DNA from: Flavisolibacter ginsengisoli DSM 18119
Lineage (GTDB): Bacteria > Bacteroidota > Bacteroidia > Chitinophagales > Chitinophagaceae
Length of the DNA: 64,000 nucleotides
Assembly: GCF_900129295.1 (NCBI RefSeq)
Contig: NZ_FQUU01000001.1
Span: 124,001-188,000 of the forward strand
Direction: 5' to 3'
Shown: positions 47,883 through 56,894 of the stretch, one piece after another
Numbering within the stretch: the stretch's first letter is position 1
Layout: each line of letters starts with the position of its first letter
Program-made: the position numbers and the translations under genes
The notes under the pieces: model-generated
Told to the model about the DNA's origin: nothing
What the model saw: only the letters and a program-made list of their open reading frames with translations
Database searches by the model: none

Positions 47883-48617
47883 ATGAATATCGTCATCAAT
47901 GAAAGCTATAAAGCTATGTCTGAAAAGGCTGCTACTGACTTGATCAATCTAATGGAGCATTCAGCGTCTAAGCTGGTTTGTCTTGCTTCAGGAGATACAC
48001 CATCCGGATTATTTACAGAATTGGTGACCAGGCAAAAGAATGGCAGCATAAATATAAACCAATGGAAGTTTGTTGGGCTTGATGAATGGGGAGGAATGAA
48101 TGGTGCTGACGAGGGTAGCTGCAGGTATCATATCAATAAACAATTCTTTACTCCCCTGCAGATTCCAGAAAACAACATCTGTTTTTTTGACGGCCGTGCC
48201 AACCTGTTAGATGAATGCCGACGCACAGAGGAGTTTATTAAAAAACACAATGGAATAGATGTTGTGATACTTGGGTTAGGATTAAATGGACATGTAGGCA
48301 TGAATGAGCCGGGGGCATCCATAATGGAGCATTCTCATGTGGCTGCAATAGATGAAGAAACACAGCGTGTAGGTCAAAAGTATTTTACTTCACCCCATGA
48401 CATTTCACAGGGTATTACACTAGGCCTGGGTAATATTTTAGAAGCCAGGCATGTTATTCTTCTGGTAAGTGGTGCCCACAAAGCAAATATTGTTAAATGC
48501 ATTATTGAAGAAGAACCCAATGATAAAATACCAGCAAGCCTTTTACAATCGCACCCTTCTTTGACCATTTATCTTGATAAGGAAGCAGCTCAACTTTTGA
48601 ATAAACCTGCCATATGA
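47883..48617 (+). CDS. nagB: Glucosamine-6-phosphate deaminase-like protein
   Basis: A 244-residue NagB/6-phosphogluconolactonase-fold enzyme. The markers are CLASGDTPSGLFTELV (phosphate-binding loop), FVGLDEWGG and the active-site block GLGLNGHVGMNEPG with His and Glu. The NGH spelling, where some enzymes have DGH, is common in Gram-positive NagB, so activity is plausible. It would turn glucosamine-6-phosphate into fructose-6-phosphate plus ammonia. It overlaps the ROK kinase by 4 bp, so the pair probably processes an amino sugar or hexose made by the neighbouring loci. Confidence 0.82.
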   Translation: MNIVINESYKAMSEKAATDLINLMEHSASKLVCLASGDTPSGLFTELVTRQKNGSININQWKFVGLDEWGGMNGADEGSCRYHINKQFFTPLQIPENNICFFDGRANLLDECRRTEEFIKKHNGIDVVILGLGLNGHVGMNEPGASIMEHSHVAAIDEETQRVGQKYFTSPHDISQGITLGLGNILEARHVILLVSGAHKANIVKCIIEEEPNDKIPASLLQSHPSLTIYLDKEAAQLLNKPAI

Positions 48618-49480
48618 AGCAGGGTTCAATCATTGGATTAGACCTTGGAGGTACTAATATTCGCGGAGGTCGTATAGAAGATACGGCTCTGGAAGGTGTT
48701 CTTTCAAAAAAGCTCACTGCTCATCATGATGCTAACGAAGTTTTACAACAACTTTTTGACATTACAGACGCGCTTATTACACCTCCAACAACAGCAATAG
48801 GCATTGGTGTACCAGGGTTAGTGGACCTTAAGACAGGAACTGTTTTTGATGTGGTGAATATTCCCTCCTGGAAAAAGATCGCCTTACAGCAGATCATGGA
48901 AGAACGATATCACCTTCCTGTTCTTATTAACAATGATGCAAATTGTTTTGCATTGGGCGAATATTATTTTGGCAAGGGCCGGGGCGCAGGTTCTATGGTC
49001 GGACTTACCATAGGTACGGGACTTGGTTCGGGATTAATACTCAATAAACAATTATTTACAGGTAGCCATTGTGGTGCAGGTGAATTCGGTATGATACCAT
49101 ATATGGACCAATGCATTGAATATTACGCAAGTGGACAGTTCTTCAGGAATGTTTACGGAATAGAAGGTGAAGTTGCTTTCCAGAGAGCCCTCAATGGTGT
49201 CACCGAAGCCATTGATATATATGCCGTATTCGGAACACACCTTGGGAATGCTATCAAGACCATATTGTTTGCTTTGGACGTGGAACTCATCATATTGGGC
49301 GGATCTGTAAGTAAAGCATTTACGCTTTTCGAAAAAACAATGTGGAACTCTATTATGGAATTCCCCTATAAAGAGACCGCCAATAGTTTAAAGATCGAAG
49401 TTTCAGATTTAGAAAACAGTGGTATAGTTGGAGCAGCGGCCTTACATTATAACCTCAATGTTATAGAGCATTCTTCTTAA
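48614..49480 (+). CDS. ROK-family sugar kinase without canonical zinc motif
   Basis: A 288-residue ROK kinase: ATP loop IGLDLGGTNIRGG (8-20), catalytic NNDAN (D108) and GLTIGTGLGSGLI (131-143). In typical ROK proteins ExGH is followed by the zinc site CxCGxxGC. Here the sequence is GAGEFGMIPYMDQCIEYYASG: Met160 replaces the metal-ligand His and only one Cys (C167) remains. It therefore probably works without structural zinc. It overlaps NagB by 4 bp and converges on the GH97 gene 9 bp away. Substrate: glucose, mannose or an amino sugar, not decidable here. Confidence 0.85.
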   Translation: MKQGSIIGLDLGGTNIRGGRIEDTALEGVLSKKLTAHHDANEVLQQLFDITDALITPPTTAIGIGVPGLVDLKTGTVFDVVNIPSWKKIALQQIMEERYHLPVLINNDANCFALGEYYFGKGRGAGSMVGLTIGTGLGSGLILNKQLFTGSHCGAGEFGMIPYMDQCIEYYASGQFFRNVYGIEGEVAFQRALNGVTEAIDIYAVFGTHLGNAIKTILFALDVELIILGGSVSKAFTLFEKTMWNSIMEFPYKETANSLKIEVSDLENSGIVGAAALHYNLNVIEHSS

Positions 49481-49489
49481 GCCTTGTAT

Positions 49490-51469
49490 TTACTGTTTAT
49501 CTATCCTGGTCAATTTTAATACAAATCCACCACCCGGTGCCATGAAAACTTTCAAAGGCTGGCCTTTTTGCCATTTAAAATTTTCAATGATATAATCTGA
49601 AGGATACTTATCTGCATTAATACCATCCCTGCACAACACGGCATTATACGTACCAGGATCGATCCTATCAGTGGCAAGTTCTATTTCTCTAGGGGTCCAG
49701 TTTGTCATACCACCTATATACCAATCCTTTCCATTTTTCCTTGCTGTAACAATAAACTCACCGATGCTTCCTTCCAATATATTTGTTTCATCCCAGGTAG
49801 TGGGAAAACTTCCCAGCAATTGCATGAACTCAGGTTCCATTAATCCCTGGGAGGGATTACCGGAAAATACCTGCAAAGGACTGTCGTATACAATAAACAT
49901 AGCCATTTGATGACAACGGGTGCCCTGGCTCATTACTTTTTGATTGATAGCCCTGAATTGTTCGCGGGTTGCATTATCCAATATACCTGGCTCATAATCT
50001 AACGAACCAGCCAGCATCCTGGTAAATGGTAATGTGACATCATAACCTGGGGTAGGCTTGTCGCTCCAGATATTATATTCCGATCCTAATACGCCTTCCC
50101 TGGTGATAGCATTTGGCCAGGTACGGTTAAATCCCTTTGGAGCGAAAGCTCCATGATACATGATCATTATATGGTGGTCGGCACATGCTTTGGCAATGCG
50201 GTGATAAAAATTCACCATTAGCTGATCATCCCTGTCCATAAAATCTGTCATGATAAAATCAACTCCCCATTTATTGAACTGTTTCAAGGCACTATCCAGT
50301 TGGCGATTAAGTGTAGCGGCAAGTGTCCACATGCTTATTTTCACGCCCCTGTTCCTGGCATAGGTCGATAAGGCATCCATATTGATATCAGGGTTGATAT
50401 CAAACAAGTCGTTATTATTGCTCCACCCTGCATCCATCATAATGCGATCCAATCCAAACTTCTTGGCAAAGTCAATATAGTATTTATAAGTGGCCGTATT
50501 CACACCGCTTTTGAAAGGAATATTGAACAGGTTGATACCAATGATCCATTCATCAGTGCACTTGCCCGGATGTATCCAGGTTAGATCTTTTAAAGAAGTA
50601 GGAGACCCCAGCCGGTAAACCAGGTCATTGCCCGGTAGATCCTTATCATTCCTGGCTAAGATCAGCACTCTCCAGGGAAACGCCCTGGCACCGCGTGTCC
50701 TGGCAATATACCCTGCCCTTTTAGTAACCAAATACTGGCTGTATAATCCTGATTTGAGCTTTTCTTCCAGTGGATAAGGAGCAAAAACACCTTTTAGCGA
50801 CCTGCCACCTGTGCCACTAATGAACATTCCCGGGTAATCAACCAAAGCTGATTCTGTAATCCCCAGCTTAACCTCATTGCCTGTACCAGTTAAAACAGGG
50901 TTGTATGCCATAGCTGAATCCGTAAGGCTGTCAATGGCTTTAAGCTGGTAGAGTTCTTCAAAACTAGTATGGTACCTGTCTGATCCTTCCCTTGGTGACA
51001 AAAGCGGTAGTCTTACTTTTTTGCCTGCTGGAAATACAAATTCTGCTAGTTCATTGATTACTGTTATTGAATCTCTGAACGATGTTGCCCACCTATAAGC
51101 TACACCATCATTATAAACCCTGAATAGTAAGCTGTAAGGCAGCTTAAAATCTATTCTTAATTCAGTATAATGATCAGGAATTTCTTTTCTTTTCTCTGGC
51201 ACTGGTGAAATGATCACCTCATTAACAACATGCAAAAAGGACCTGCGTATTTGCAGGTCCCCGGTAAGATCTTTTTTATTGGCCAACAGTAAATTTATTG
51301 CTGATGGTTCAAGTATATATTTTCCTTCAAACTTAACCGAATACTCAATTTTATTAGATAGTTGTATGTTTACTTCAATCCTTTTATCAGGTGAGCTCAC
51401 CATCAAACTATCTTTTGCACTACCCTGGAAGTATAACAGGCAAGAAAAGAAGAATACTAAAGTCCTCAT
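49490..51469 (-). CDS. GH97 glycoside hydrolase, retaining alpha-galactosidase type
   Basis: A 659-residue secreted GH97 enzyme: N-terminal beta-supersandwich, (beta/alpha)8 barrel from about 300, and C-terminal beta domain. The candidate nucleophile is D409 in FIMTDFMDRDDQ and the acid/base E464 in GVLGSEYN. They are 55 residues apart, the same spacing I recall for Asp415/Glu470 of the characterised retaining alpha-galactosidase BtGH97b. The inverting SusB-type enzymes lack that Asp, so this should be the retaining kind. It is the last gene of the second polysaccharide locus and follows DUF5107. Confidence 0.9.
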   Translation of the reverse strand: MRTLVFFFSCLLYFQGSAKDSLMVSSPDKRIEVNIQLSNKIEYSVKFEGKYILEPSAINLLLANKKDLTGDLQIRRSFLHVVNEVIISPVPEKRKEIPDHYTELRIDFKLPYSLLFRVYNDGVAYRWATSFRDSITVINELAEFVFPAGKKVRLPLLSPREGSDRYHTSFEELYQLKAIDSLTDSAMAYNPVLTGTGNEVKLGITESALVDYPGMFISGTGGRSLKGVFAPYPLEEKLKSGLYSQYLVTKRAGYIARTRGARAFPWRVLILARNDKDLPGNDLVYRLGSPTSLKDLTWIHPGKCTDEWIIGINLFNIPFKSGVNTATYKYYIDFAKKFGLDRIMMDAGWSNNNDLFDINPDINMDALSTYARNRGVKISMWTLAATLNRQLDSALKQFNKWGVDFIMTDFMDRDDQLMVNFYHRIAKACADHHIMIMYHGAFAPKGFNRTWPNAITREGVLGSEYNIWSDKPTPGYDVTLPFTRMLAGSLDYEPGILDNATREQFRAINQKVMSQGTRCHQMAMFIVYDSPLQVFSGNPSQGLMEPEFMQLLGSFPTTWDETNILEGSIGEFIVTARKNGKDWYIGGMTNWTPREIELATDRIDPGTYNAVLCRDGINADKYPSDYIIENFKWQKGQPLKVFMAPGGGFVLKLTRIDKQ

Positions 51470-51489
51470 ATAACAAAATACAAAACTTA

Positions 51490-53298
51490 TTATTCATATT
51501 CCCGGTAAGCTCCAAAAGTCGCCAGCCTGTCCTCCCCCAGTTGGGTTGGAATATTTTCGCAATCCAGGTTTAGTTTTTTACACAGCTGCAACCAAAGCCC
51601 GGTACGTGTATAAGTTTGATGTACTTTCTGAAATTCGGTAGAAAGCAATAAATCTTTTGCTGTTGCATATTCGCCTTTATCTATCAGTAACTGTATCCTT
51701 CTTTCAATAACCCATTCATCTTTCAGGGCAGCTACTGCAGATAACCATTTTTCTCTTTCAGGAATGGTTTGCTGTCCTATGGCTCTTAATAATTTATCTC
51801 TTTCCACTATCACCTGAGGGTGTATTTGCAACCATTTCTCCTGTATGCTTTCAAAGGCCTTCTGCGCACCCGTTAAATCGCCGTTGATTTTAAGCAAACG
51901 TGCTAAAAGCACTTTGGCAACACCTTGCTTTGATAAGTTTAATTGTTGAATGGCAGCATCTTTTTCACCTCTTCCTGCTAACCAGGCTCCATAATAATAT
52001 TTCCACAGTTCATTGTTCTCTCCTTTGCTCTTATTTATGGCATAGGTAAAGGCATTGCCCAAATCTTCCATGCCTGAAGGAGCCCATAGATTCTTATCGA
52101 TACCTGGTGGCAAGGGTACGGCTGTTCTTTGCTGATATGCTGTACGAAGAGCATTCCAAATGCTTACTTCTTCATTCCTTGCCCATCCAAATAATGGTAT
52201 TTCTTTCAATGGTCTTAACTGTTGCAGGGGAACTTTGAGTTGATAAATATTTGCTGGCGCATCCGTTGGCATCCAATATTCTATATGCCATCTTGTTTGG
52301 CCAGGTTCCATTTGAAGCTTTATAGACTGGTCACCTATTGGTCCCCCCTGAATCTCAAGGTAGGTCTGGTGTTTGGCTGTACTTAACACGGACCAGGCAC
52401 TGTCACTACCCACCCCATAGCTCCATAATTTTATTCCTGAAGCAATCTTATCATCCGCTATGTGGTACAATCCGGTTCCATAGGATGGTGTATAGGCACC
52501 AAAAGCATTAACATCCTTTGTTTTCCAGAAGTAACCGGTCATTTCCTTAATATCTCCTTCTACTCTTGGTCCCTGTTTCACCCAATCAATGGTATCAATA
52601 TGTGATGCGTGAGATAAGACCCTTCCCTTTGGAAAATCAAATCTTGTGTCAGGTGCAGAAGGCATGGCCGCATTAGACCATGACATCCATGGATAGGCAT
52701 TCTTACCAGGGTTATGAAATACCACTCTTTCTGTAAGGTATTTATCATCGGGTCCCAATGAATACTCTACTGACCATTGCATACCAAAGCGCAATTCCCT
52801 TTCACCGCAGGTAACATACGTACGGTTGTTAATTTTATCTACCCTATAATTTACTTTCTCGTTCTGAGAAGGGGAATGAGAAATAGGAAAACTTACTTCA
52901 ATACCTCCCGCCACAAAATAAAACCTGGGTAGTATCCTTGTATACCTGATAACATCCGGCACATATAGCACCTCTTTGCCTGAAGGCTTCTGGATCATGG
53001 AAAATACCTTTCCACCCAGGTCAGGGCAGATAGTTACTTTCATATGTTCATTTTCCAATTCCACAAACCTGTAACTTTTAGGCACAGGCCTGTTAGATGT
53101 TTCAGAATAACTCTGGTAGGGATACACACCATTGGGATCAAACGCTGTTGGTATAGGGCCAGAGGGTGTTAAAAGATGCGTAAGCACCACCTGTTCATAA
53201 ACCTTGTAAGTAACAGGCTTTGGTCCCGGTAAGGCAAACAGTTTTTGAAAACTGAAACTACACACCAATACCAATAAGATAGTTTTAAAAGAATGCAT
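51490..53298 (-). CDS. DUF5107-domain secreted protein with helical repeats
   Basis: A 602-residue exported protein (signal peptide to about residue 22, LFA). The first ~380 residues are a beta-rich, mutarotase-like DUF5107 domain (VELENEHMKVTICPDLGGKVFSM; GGIEVSFPISHSPSQNEKVNYRVD). The last ~220 are helical repeats of TPR type (ELWKYYYGAWLAGRGEKDAAIQQL). DUF5107 proteins are frequent in Bacteroidota polysaccharide loci and have no established activity that I can name with confidence. Its place between DUF4091 and GH97 suggests a catalytic or sugar-handling role. Confidence 0.75.
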   Translation of the reverse strand: MHSFKTILLVLVCSFSFQKLFALPGPKPVTYKVYEQVVLTHLLTPSGPIPTAFDPNGVYPYQSYSETSNRPVPKSYRFVELENEHMKVTICPDLGGKVFSMIQKPSGKEVLYVPDVIRYTRILPRFYFVAGGIEVSFPISHSPSQNEKVNYRVDKINNRTYVTCGERELRFGMQWSVEYSLGPDDKYLTERVVFHNPGKNAYPWMSWSNAAMPSAPDTRFDFPKGRVLSHASHIDTIDWVKQGPRVEGDIKEMTGYFWKTKDVNAFGAYTPSYGTGLYHIADDKIASGIKLWSYGVGSDSAWSVLSTAKHQTYLEIQGGPIGDQSIKLQMEPGQTRWHIEYWMPTDAPANIYQLKVPLQQLRPLKEIPLFGWARNEEVSIWNALRTAYQQRTAVPLPPGIDKNLWAPSGMEDLGNAFTYAINKSKGENNELWKYYYGAWLAGRGEKDAAIQQLNLSKQGVAKVLLARLLKINGDLTGAQKAFESIQEKWLQIHPQVIVERDKLLRAIGQQTIPEREKWLSAVAALKDEWVIERRIQLLIDKGEYATAKDLLLSTEFQKVHQTYTRTGLWLQLCKKLNLDCENIPTQLGEDRLATFGAYREYE

Positions 53299-53303
53299 AG
53301 AAT

Positions 53304-55127
53304 TTAAAAAGGTTTTGTGGCCAGCTTTTCTGATAATTGGTCTACAAGATCACGGCCTTTTTGTACATCTGCCGTAATTTTCTTAGAGTCAAAATCCTTT
53401 TCGGTTAAAAAAGTTTGCAGGTGATTGTTAAGCTGGGCTATCAAATTCTTAACAGCAGGATCTTTTGAAACAGCAGCTTTTTCTTTTATGATGCGTAACT
53501 TTTCAAAATCCACAATCCCCTCTCTTAGTTTTTCAAAACGGATACAGCTATTGCCACCGGGGTAAACCAGGAAGCAGTCACCGGCAGGCCATATCTCATG
53601 CCTGGCATCACGCATAGGATCATTAGGCCATGCATCATAGGCCCATCTCAAAAATCCATCATAATTATGCGCAGCGGTGTACCAACTGATCCATCTTCCT
53701 TCCACCGGAGGTGAAAAAACAAAATTGTTTGGCACAGGAGGGTTACAGCAAACATAATAAGTTGTTGTTTGTCCTCTTTTAGACCTTTGATTCACCACAT
53801 CAACATTTGATTCATTGCCATAGAGAAAGCAATAATCGTCAAGTAAAGTATCTAGCTCTTTATGCCAGTTGCCAGCATAGGTAATCTTCCATTTCTTTGA
53901 ATGCTCCTTGATCACTTTAATGGCAGCCAGGGTTTGCTCCATTTCATTCTCATTTATACCGAGGTAAGTTTTTTCAAACCACCCTTTCTGGTCAAGATGC
54001 TTTCTCAGATCCGTGAGGAATATATTCCAGAAAGACTTGAACTCCTTTGATTCCGGAGGCCAGGAAACGTACACATAATTACCTGTTTTTTCGTCCATAT
54101 AGCGGAACCTGAAACCCCATGGTACAGGAGTGTAAATAGTAATGGCTTTATCTATTCCAAGGTCCATACACATTTGAACATATTCATCAAATATGTTGTA
54201 ATCGAATTTCCATGCACCATCCTTTTTTTTGACCCACTCAATCATTGAACCCTCGATCATATAGGAATTATCAGCCCAGGGGGAATGTACGCCATAGGTA
54301 GTGATGAATTTCCCACCAGCATCAGCATATAATTTTAAATGCTTCTTCAATAATATTTTATGTTCTTCTGACCATGGCTTCACATTGTTCTTCCATGCAA
54401 TCACCCATGGGTTTTGCCATAGATCCAGGCGGTGTTTCCACTCAGTGGGCTTTGGCAATAGCTGGTTTTGAACATTTAATTTCAGGTTAAGGGTAGTGGA
54501 ATATTTTTCAGACTTCACTTCCACAGTTCCCTTGTAAACTCCTGCTGCAGTTCCCGCTGGAATGTCTATGGAAATCCAAACCGGCCTGGTAGTTTTACCT
54601 GGAAGCTCAAACCTGTCAAAATTTTCAAATCTGTCAGGCATCAGGTACAGGTCTTTATAGGGACTGGCACCACAGGTAACGTCTTTAGCACCATATGGAT
54701 AGTTGCTAACAACATAGTGCACCATGTTAACCTGGAAATTGTTTTTGGATATGGATTGTCCACGGCTATTCTTCAAATCATTTAATACAAATCGAACCTG
54801 GTTTAAAGTATCTGTTGACCAAATAAGTACCTGGGAGTTGATGCGTTCTCCTTTCCAGCCTGTGGCTTGCCAGGAAACAGGTTCACTTGGCAATTCAGGT
54901 ACTTCACTTCTGAAATAGAGCTGGTCAGTTGATCCAAATGCAACATGCATACCTTTTTCCTGTGCTTTCCAGGCTGCAGTATTCACTGTAGTATCAAAAT
55001 GATATTCATCCTGGTAGTGACCTGGAGGTACGGGAATTTTAGTAAGATCCATCTGCCCCTTATACACCTGTCCAAAGGAAACAAAAGCAAGGTTTAGTAA
55101 ACCAACGATAAATAAGGCTTTCTTCAT
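53304..55127 (-). CDS. DUF4091/GH123-like secreted protein
   Basis: A 607-residue exported protein (signal peptide to SFGQ). An N-terminal beta-sandwich (to about 225) precedes a TIM-barrel-like domain resembling DUF4091 and GH123: DLWQNPWVIAWKNNVKPWSEEH, MDLGIDKAITIYTPVPWG and the barrel-strand end YLGINENEMEQ. In GH123 N-acetylgalactosaminidases the equivalent strand ends in an Asp-Glu pair; here Asn-Glu (N392-E393 or N394-E395) is seen. Catalysis on an N-acetyl sugar is uncertain. It is the first enzyme gene after susD and a hairpin, with the DUF5107 gene 5 bp downstream. Confidence 0.7.
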   Translation of the reverse strand: MKKALFIVGLLNLAFVSFGQVYKGQMDLTKIPVPPGHYQDEYHFDTTVNTAAWKAQEKGMHVAFGSTDQLYFRSEVPELPSEPVSWQATGWKGERINSQVLIWSTDTLNQVRFVLNDLKNSRGQSISKNNFQVNMVHYVVSNYPYGAKDVTCGASPYKDLYLMPDRFENFDRFELPGKTTRPVWISIDIPAGTAAGVYKGTVEVKSEKYSTTLNLKLNVQNQLLPKPTEWKHRLDLWQNPWVIAWKNNVKPWSEEHKILLKKHLKLYADAGGKFITTYGVHSPWADNSYMIEGSMIEWVKKKDGAWKFDYNIFDEYVQMCMDLGIDKAITIYTPVPWGFRFRYMDEKTGNYVYVSWPPESKEFKSFWNIFLTDLRKHLDQKGWFEKTYLGINENEMEQTLAAIKVIKEHSKKWKITYAGNWHKELDTLLDDYCFLYGNESNVDVVNQRSKRGQTTTYYVCCNPPVPNNFVFSPPVEGRWISWYTAAHNYDGFLRWAYDAWPNDPMRDARHEIWPAGDCFLVYPGGNSCIRFEKLREGIVDFEKLRIIKEKAAVSKDPAVKNLIAQLNNHLQTFLTEKDFDSKKITADVQKGRDLVDQLSEKLATKPF

Positions 55128-55152
55128 AATATATTTTCTTTAAAAAGGAATA

Positions 55153-55177
55153 AGGATAGGCCACAGTAGCCTATCCT
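55153..55177 (-). terminator. Hairpin between susD and enzyme genes, locus 2
   Basis: GGATAGGC (minus strand 55176-55169) pairs with GCCTATCC (55161-55154), extended by one A-T pair, with a 7-nt loop and a downstream TTATTCCTTTTT. It stands between the susD stop and the DUF4091 start, the same relative place as the clear terminator in the mannan locus. It may be an attenuator or a transcript-stabilising 3' end. Confidence 0.65.
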
Positions 55178-55209
55178 CTATCTTATTAACTACAACTATT
55201 AAGATCTGC

Positions 55210-56883
55210 TTACCAACCTGGGTTCTGCTCTAATGTACCATGAGACAATTGCACTTGTTGCAATGGTATAGGATCAAGGTAATGTTTTGGCTGGAAACTG
55301 CGTGCAGATGCAGGTTCCGCAATGATAAATCCATTGGCATCAACCTGTATGTCTACTCCAATCTGCAGATCAGGATATTTGGTCTGGTATTCTGTGCCTA
55401 CAAATTTAACTCCTTTTAAGGCCTGCGGCATAATGGTTTCAGCGGTCTTCCAGCGTCGCAAGTCTTCACGCCTGAAACCTTCGAAAGCCAGTTCCACAGT
55501 TCTTTCTCTCCTGATCTCATCAAGCATATTCAACCCATTGGCATTTACTAATGCATTCGTCAAATGAGGCATAACAGCCCTATCCCGGATCAGGTTAATA
55601 GTACGATCCAAATCACCATCAGATATAGAACCATTCTTTTCATACAGTGCTTCTGCTAGTATGAGCAACACTTCTGCATAACGGAATTCCTTGAAATCGT
55701 ATTCGCCCCGGAACTGTGCAGCATCTATTGTTTCATCAAGGAACTTACGAAGCATATATCCTGTGCGTGTGGCATTACTTCCATTGAAACCCGGGAAGGT
55801 AGGCTGCCAGATTCCACCTTCAAAAAATATGGAGGATCCTGGTTCAATAAATGTCATTGACATTCTTGGGTCCCTGTCCTGGAACTCGCTCGTTAATGTA
55901 CCATAACCTTTAAACAAAGGTGATTTAGTTATAGGAAGACCATCCTTTGCCAGGTATTGGTCAGCAAGGTTCTTAGTTGGTACCATAAAGTTGAACCACA
56001 ATTCCCTGGTCCAGTTATGTGTTGCCCTGTTGGCATAATATCTTTTAGCCAGAATTACCTCTTTGCTGTCATCACCTTGCAGAATAAACAGGTATTTATA
56101 ACTGTCTGCACCCTTATCTGTATATAATGCATATTCACCTGAAGCAATCATTTTTTCTGATGCATCAATTGCAAGCGTGAGGTATTTTGCAGCATCTCCC
56201 TGTCCATGGTATTTTGCCCATGTACCCTGGTATAATGCAGCCCTTGCCTTTAGAGCTAATGCAGCTCCCTGTGTTACCCTTCCCAACTCATCTCCGCTTA
56301 ACTGGCTTTGTAAAGGCAACCTGGAAATGGCATTATCCAGGTCACTGATGATAAAGTCAATGATATCAGATTGAGAAGATTTGGCAGTGTATAACTCCGG
56401 CGAGGTTACATCCAACACTTTTTCAAGCTTGGGAACACCACCATAATTCTTCACCAGGTTCCAGTAATTGTATGCCCTGAAAAATAAAGCTTCACCTTTC
56501 CAGCGGTCAATTCCTGCACCCAATGTAGATTCCTCTGCCTTTTGCAGCAGGTAGTTGGTAGCCCTGATGTATTTATAGGAGTTATCCCACAATGGTGCAT
56601 TTGCCTGTGGCAAATAGGAACCATTGCTTTTGCTCCTGTTATCAACATTAGCCGCAGCATCGGTGCCGGAACCATAGGCTATATCAGAATTATTGTCTGT
56701 GTAATTATGTGCCCCCTGCAAACCATTATAAAAGTCATTGGTGAACAGCTTGAAATCATCTGGAGTTTTCCAATATGAGGCATCAGAGATCTTATCCAGA
56801 GGATTAAGATCCAGGTTTTTTTTACACCCTGTGGATATTGCCACAAGAAGTACAAAAAAGGATAAATATTTAAAGCGGGTCAT
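55210..56883 (-). CDS. SusD-like lipoprotein, locus 2
   Basis: A 557-residue SusD/RagB protein (lipobox TGC, C20; CKKNLDLNPLDKISDASYW). Its family features are FFRAYNYWNLVKNYGGVPKLEK, RYAEVLLILAEALYEKNG, RRERTVELAFEGFRREDLRRWK and the closing DPIPLQQVQLSHGTLEQNPGW. It pairs with the SusC gene 11 bp upstream. Ligand unknown; downstream GH97 and DUF4091 genes suggest a galactose- or N-acetylhexosamine-containing glycan. Confidence 0.93.
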   Translation of the reverse strand: MTRFKYLSFFVLLVAISTGCKKNLDLNPLDKISDASYWKTPDDFKLFTNDFYNGLQGAHNYTDNNSDIAYGSGTDAAANVDNRSKSNGSYLPQANAPLWDNSYKYIRATNYLLQKAEESTLGAGIDRWKGEALFFRAYNYWNLVKNYGGVPKLEKVLDVTSPELYTAKSSQSDIIDFIISDLDNAISRLPLQSQLSGDELGRVTQGAALALKARAALYQGTWAKYHGQGDAAKYLTLAIDASEKMIASGEYALYTDKGADSYKYLFILQGDDSKEVILAKRYYANRATHNWTRELWFNFMVPTKNLADQYLAKDGLPITKSPLFKGYGTLTSEFQDRDPRMSMTFIEPGSSIFFEGGIWQPTFPGFNGSNATRTGYMLRKFLDETIDAAQFRGEYDFKEFRYAEVLLILAEALYEKNGSISDGDLDRTINLIRDRAVMPHLTNALVNANGLNMLDEIRRERTVELAFEGFRREDLRRWKTAETIMPQALKGVKFVGTEYQTKYPDLQIGVDIQVDANGFIIAEPASARSFQPKHYLDPIPLQQVQLSHGTLEQNPGW

Positions 56884-56894
56884 TTCAATAATTT

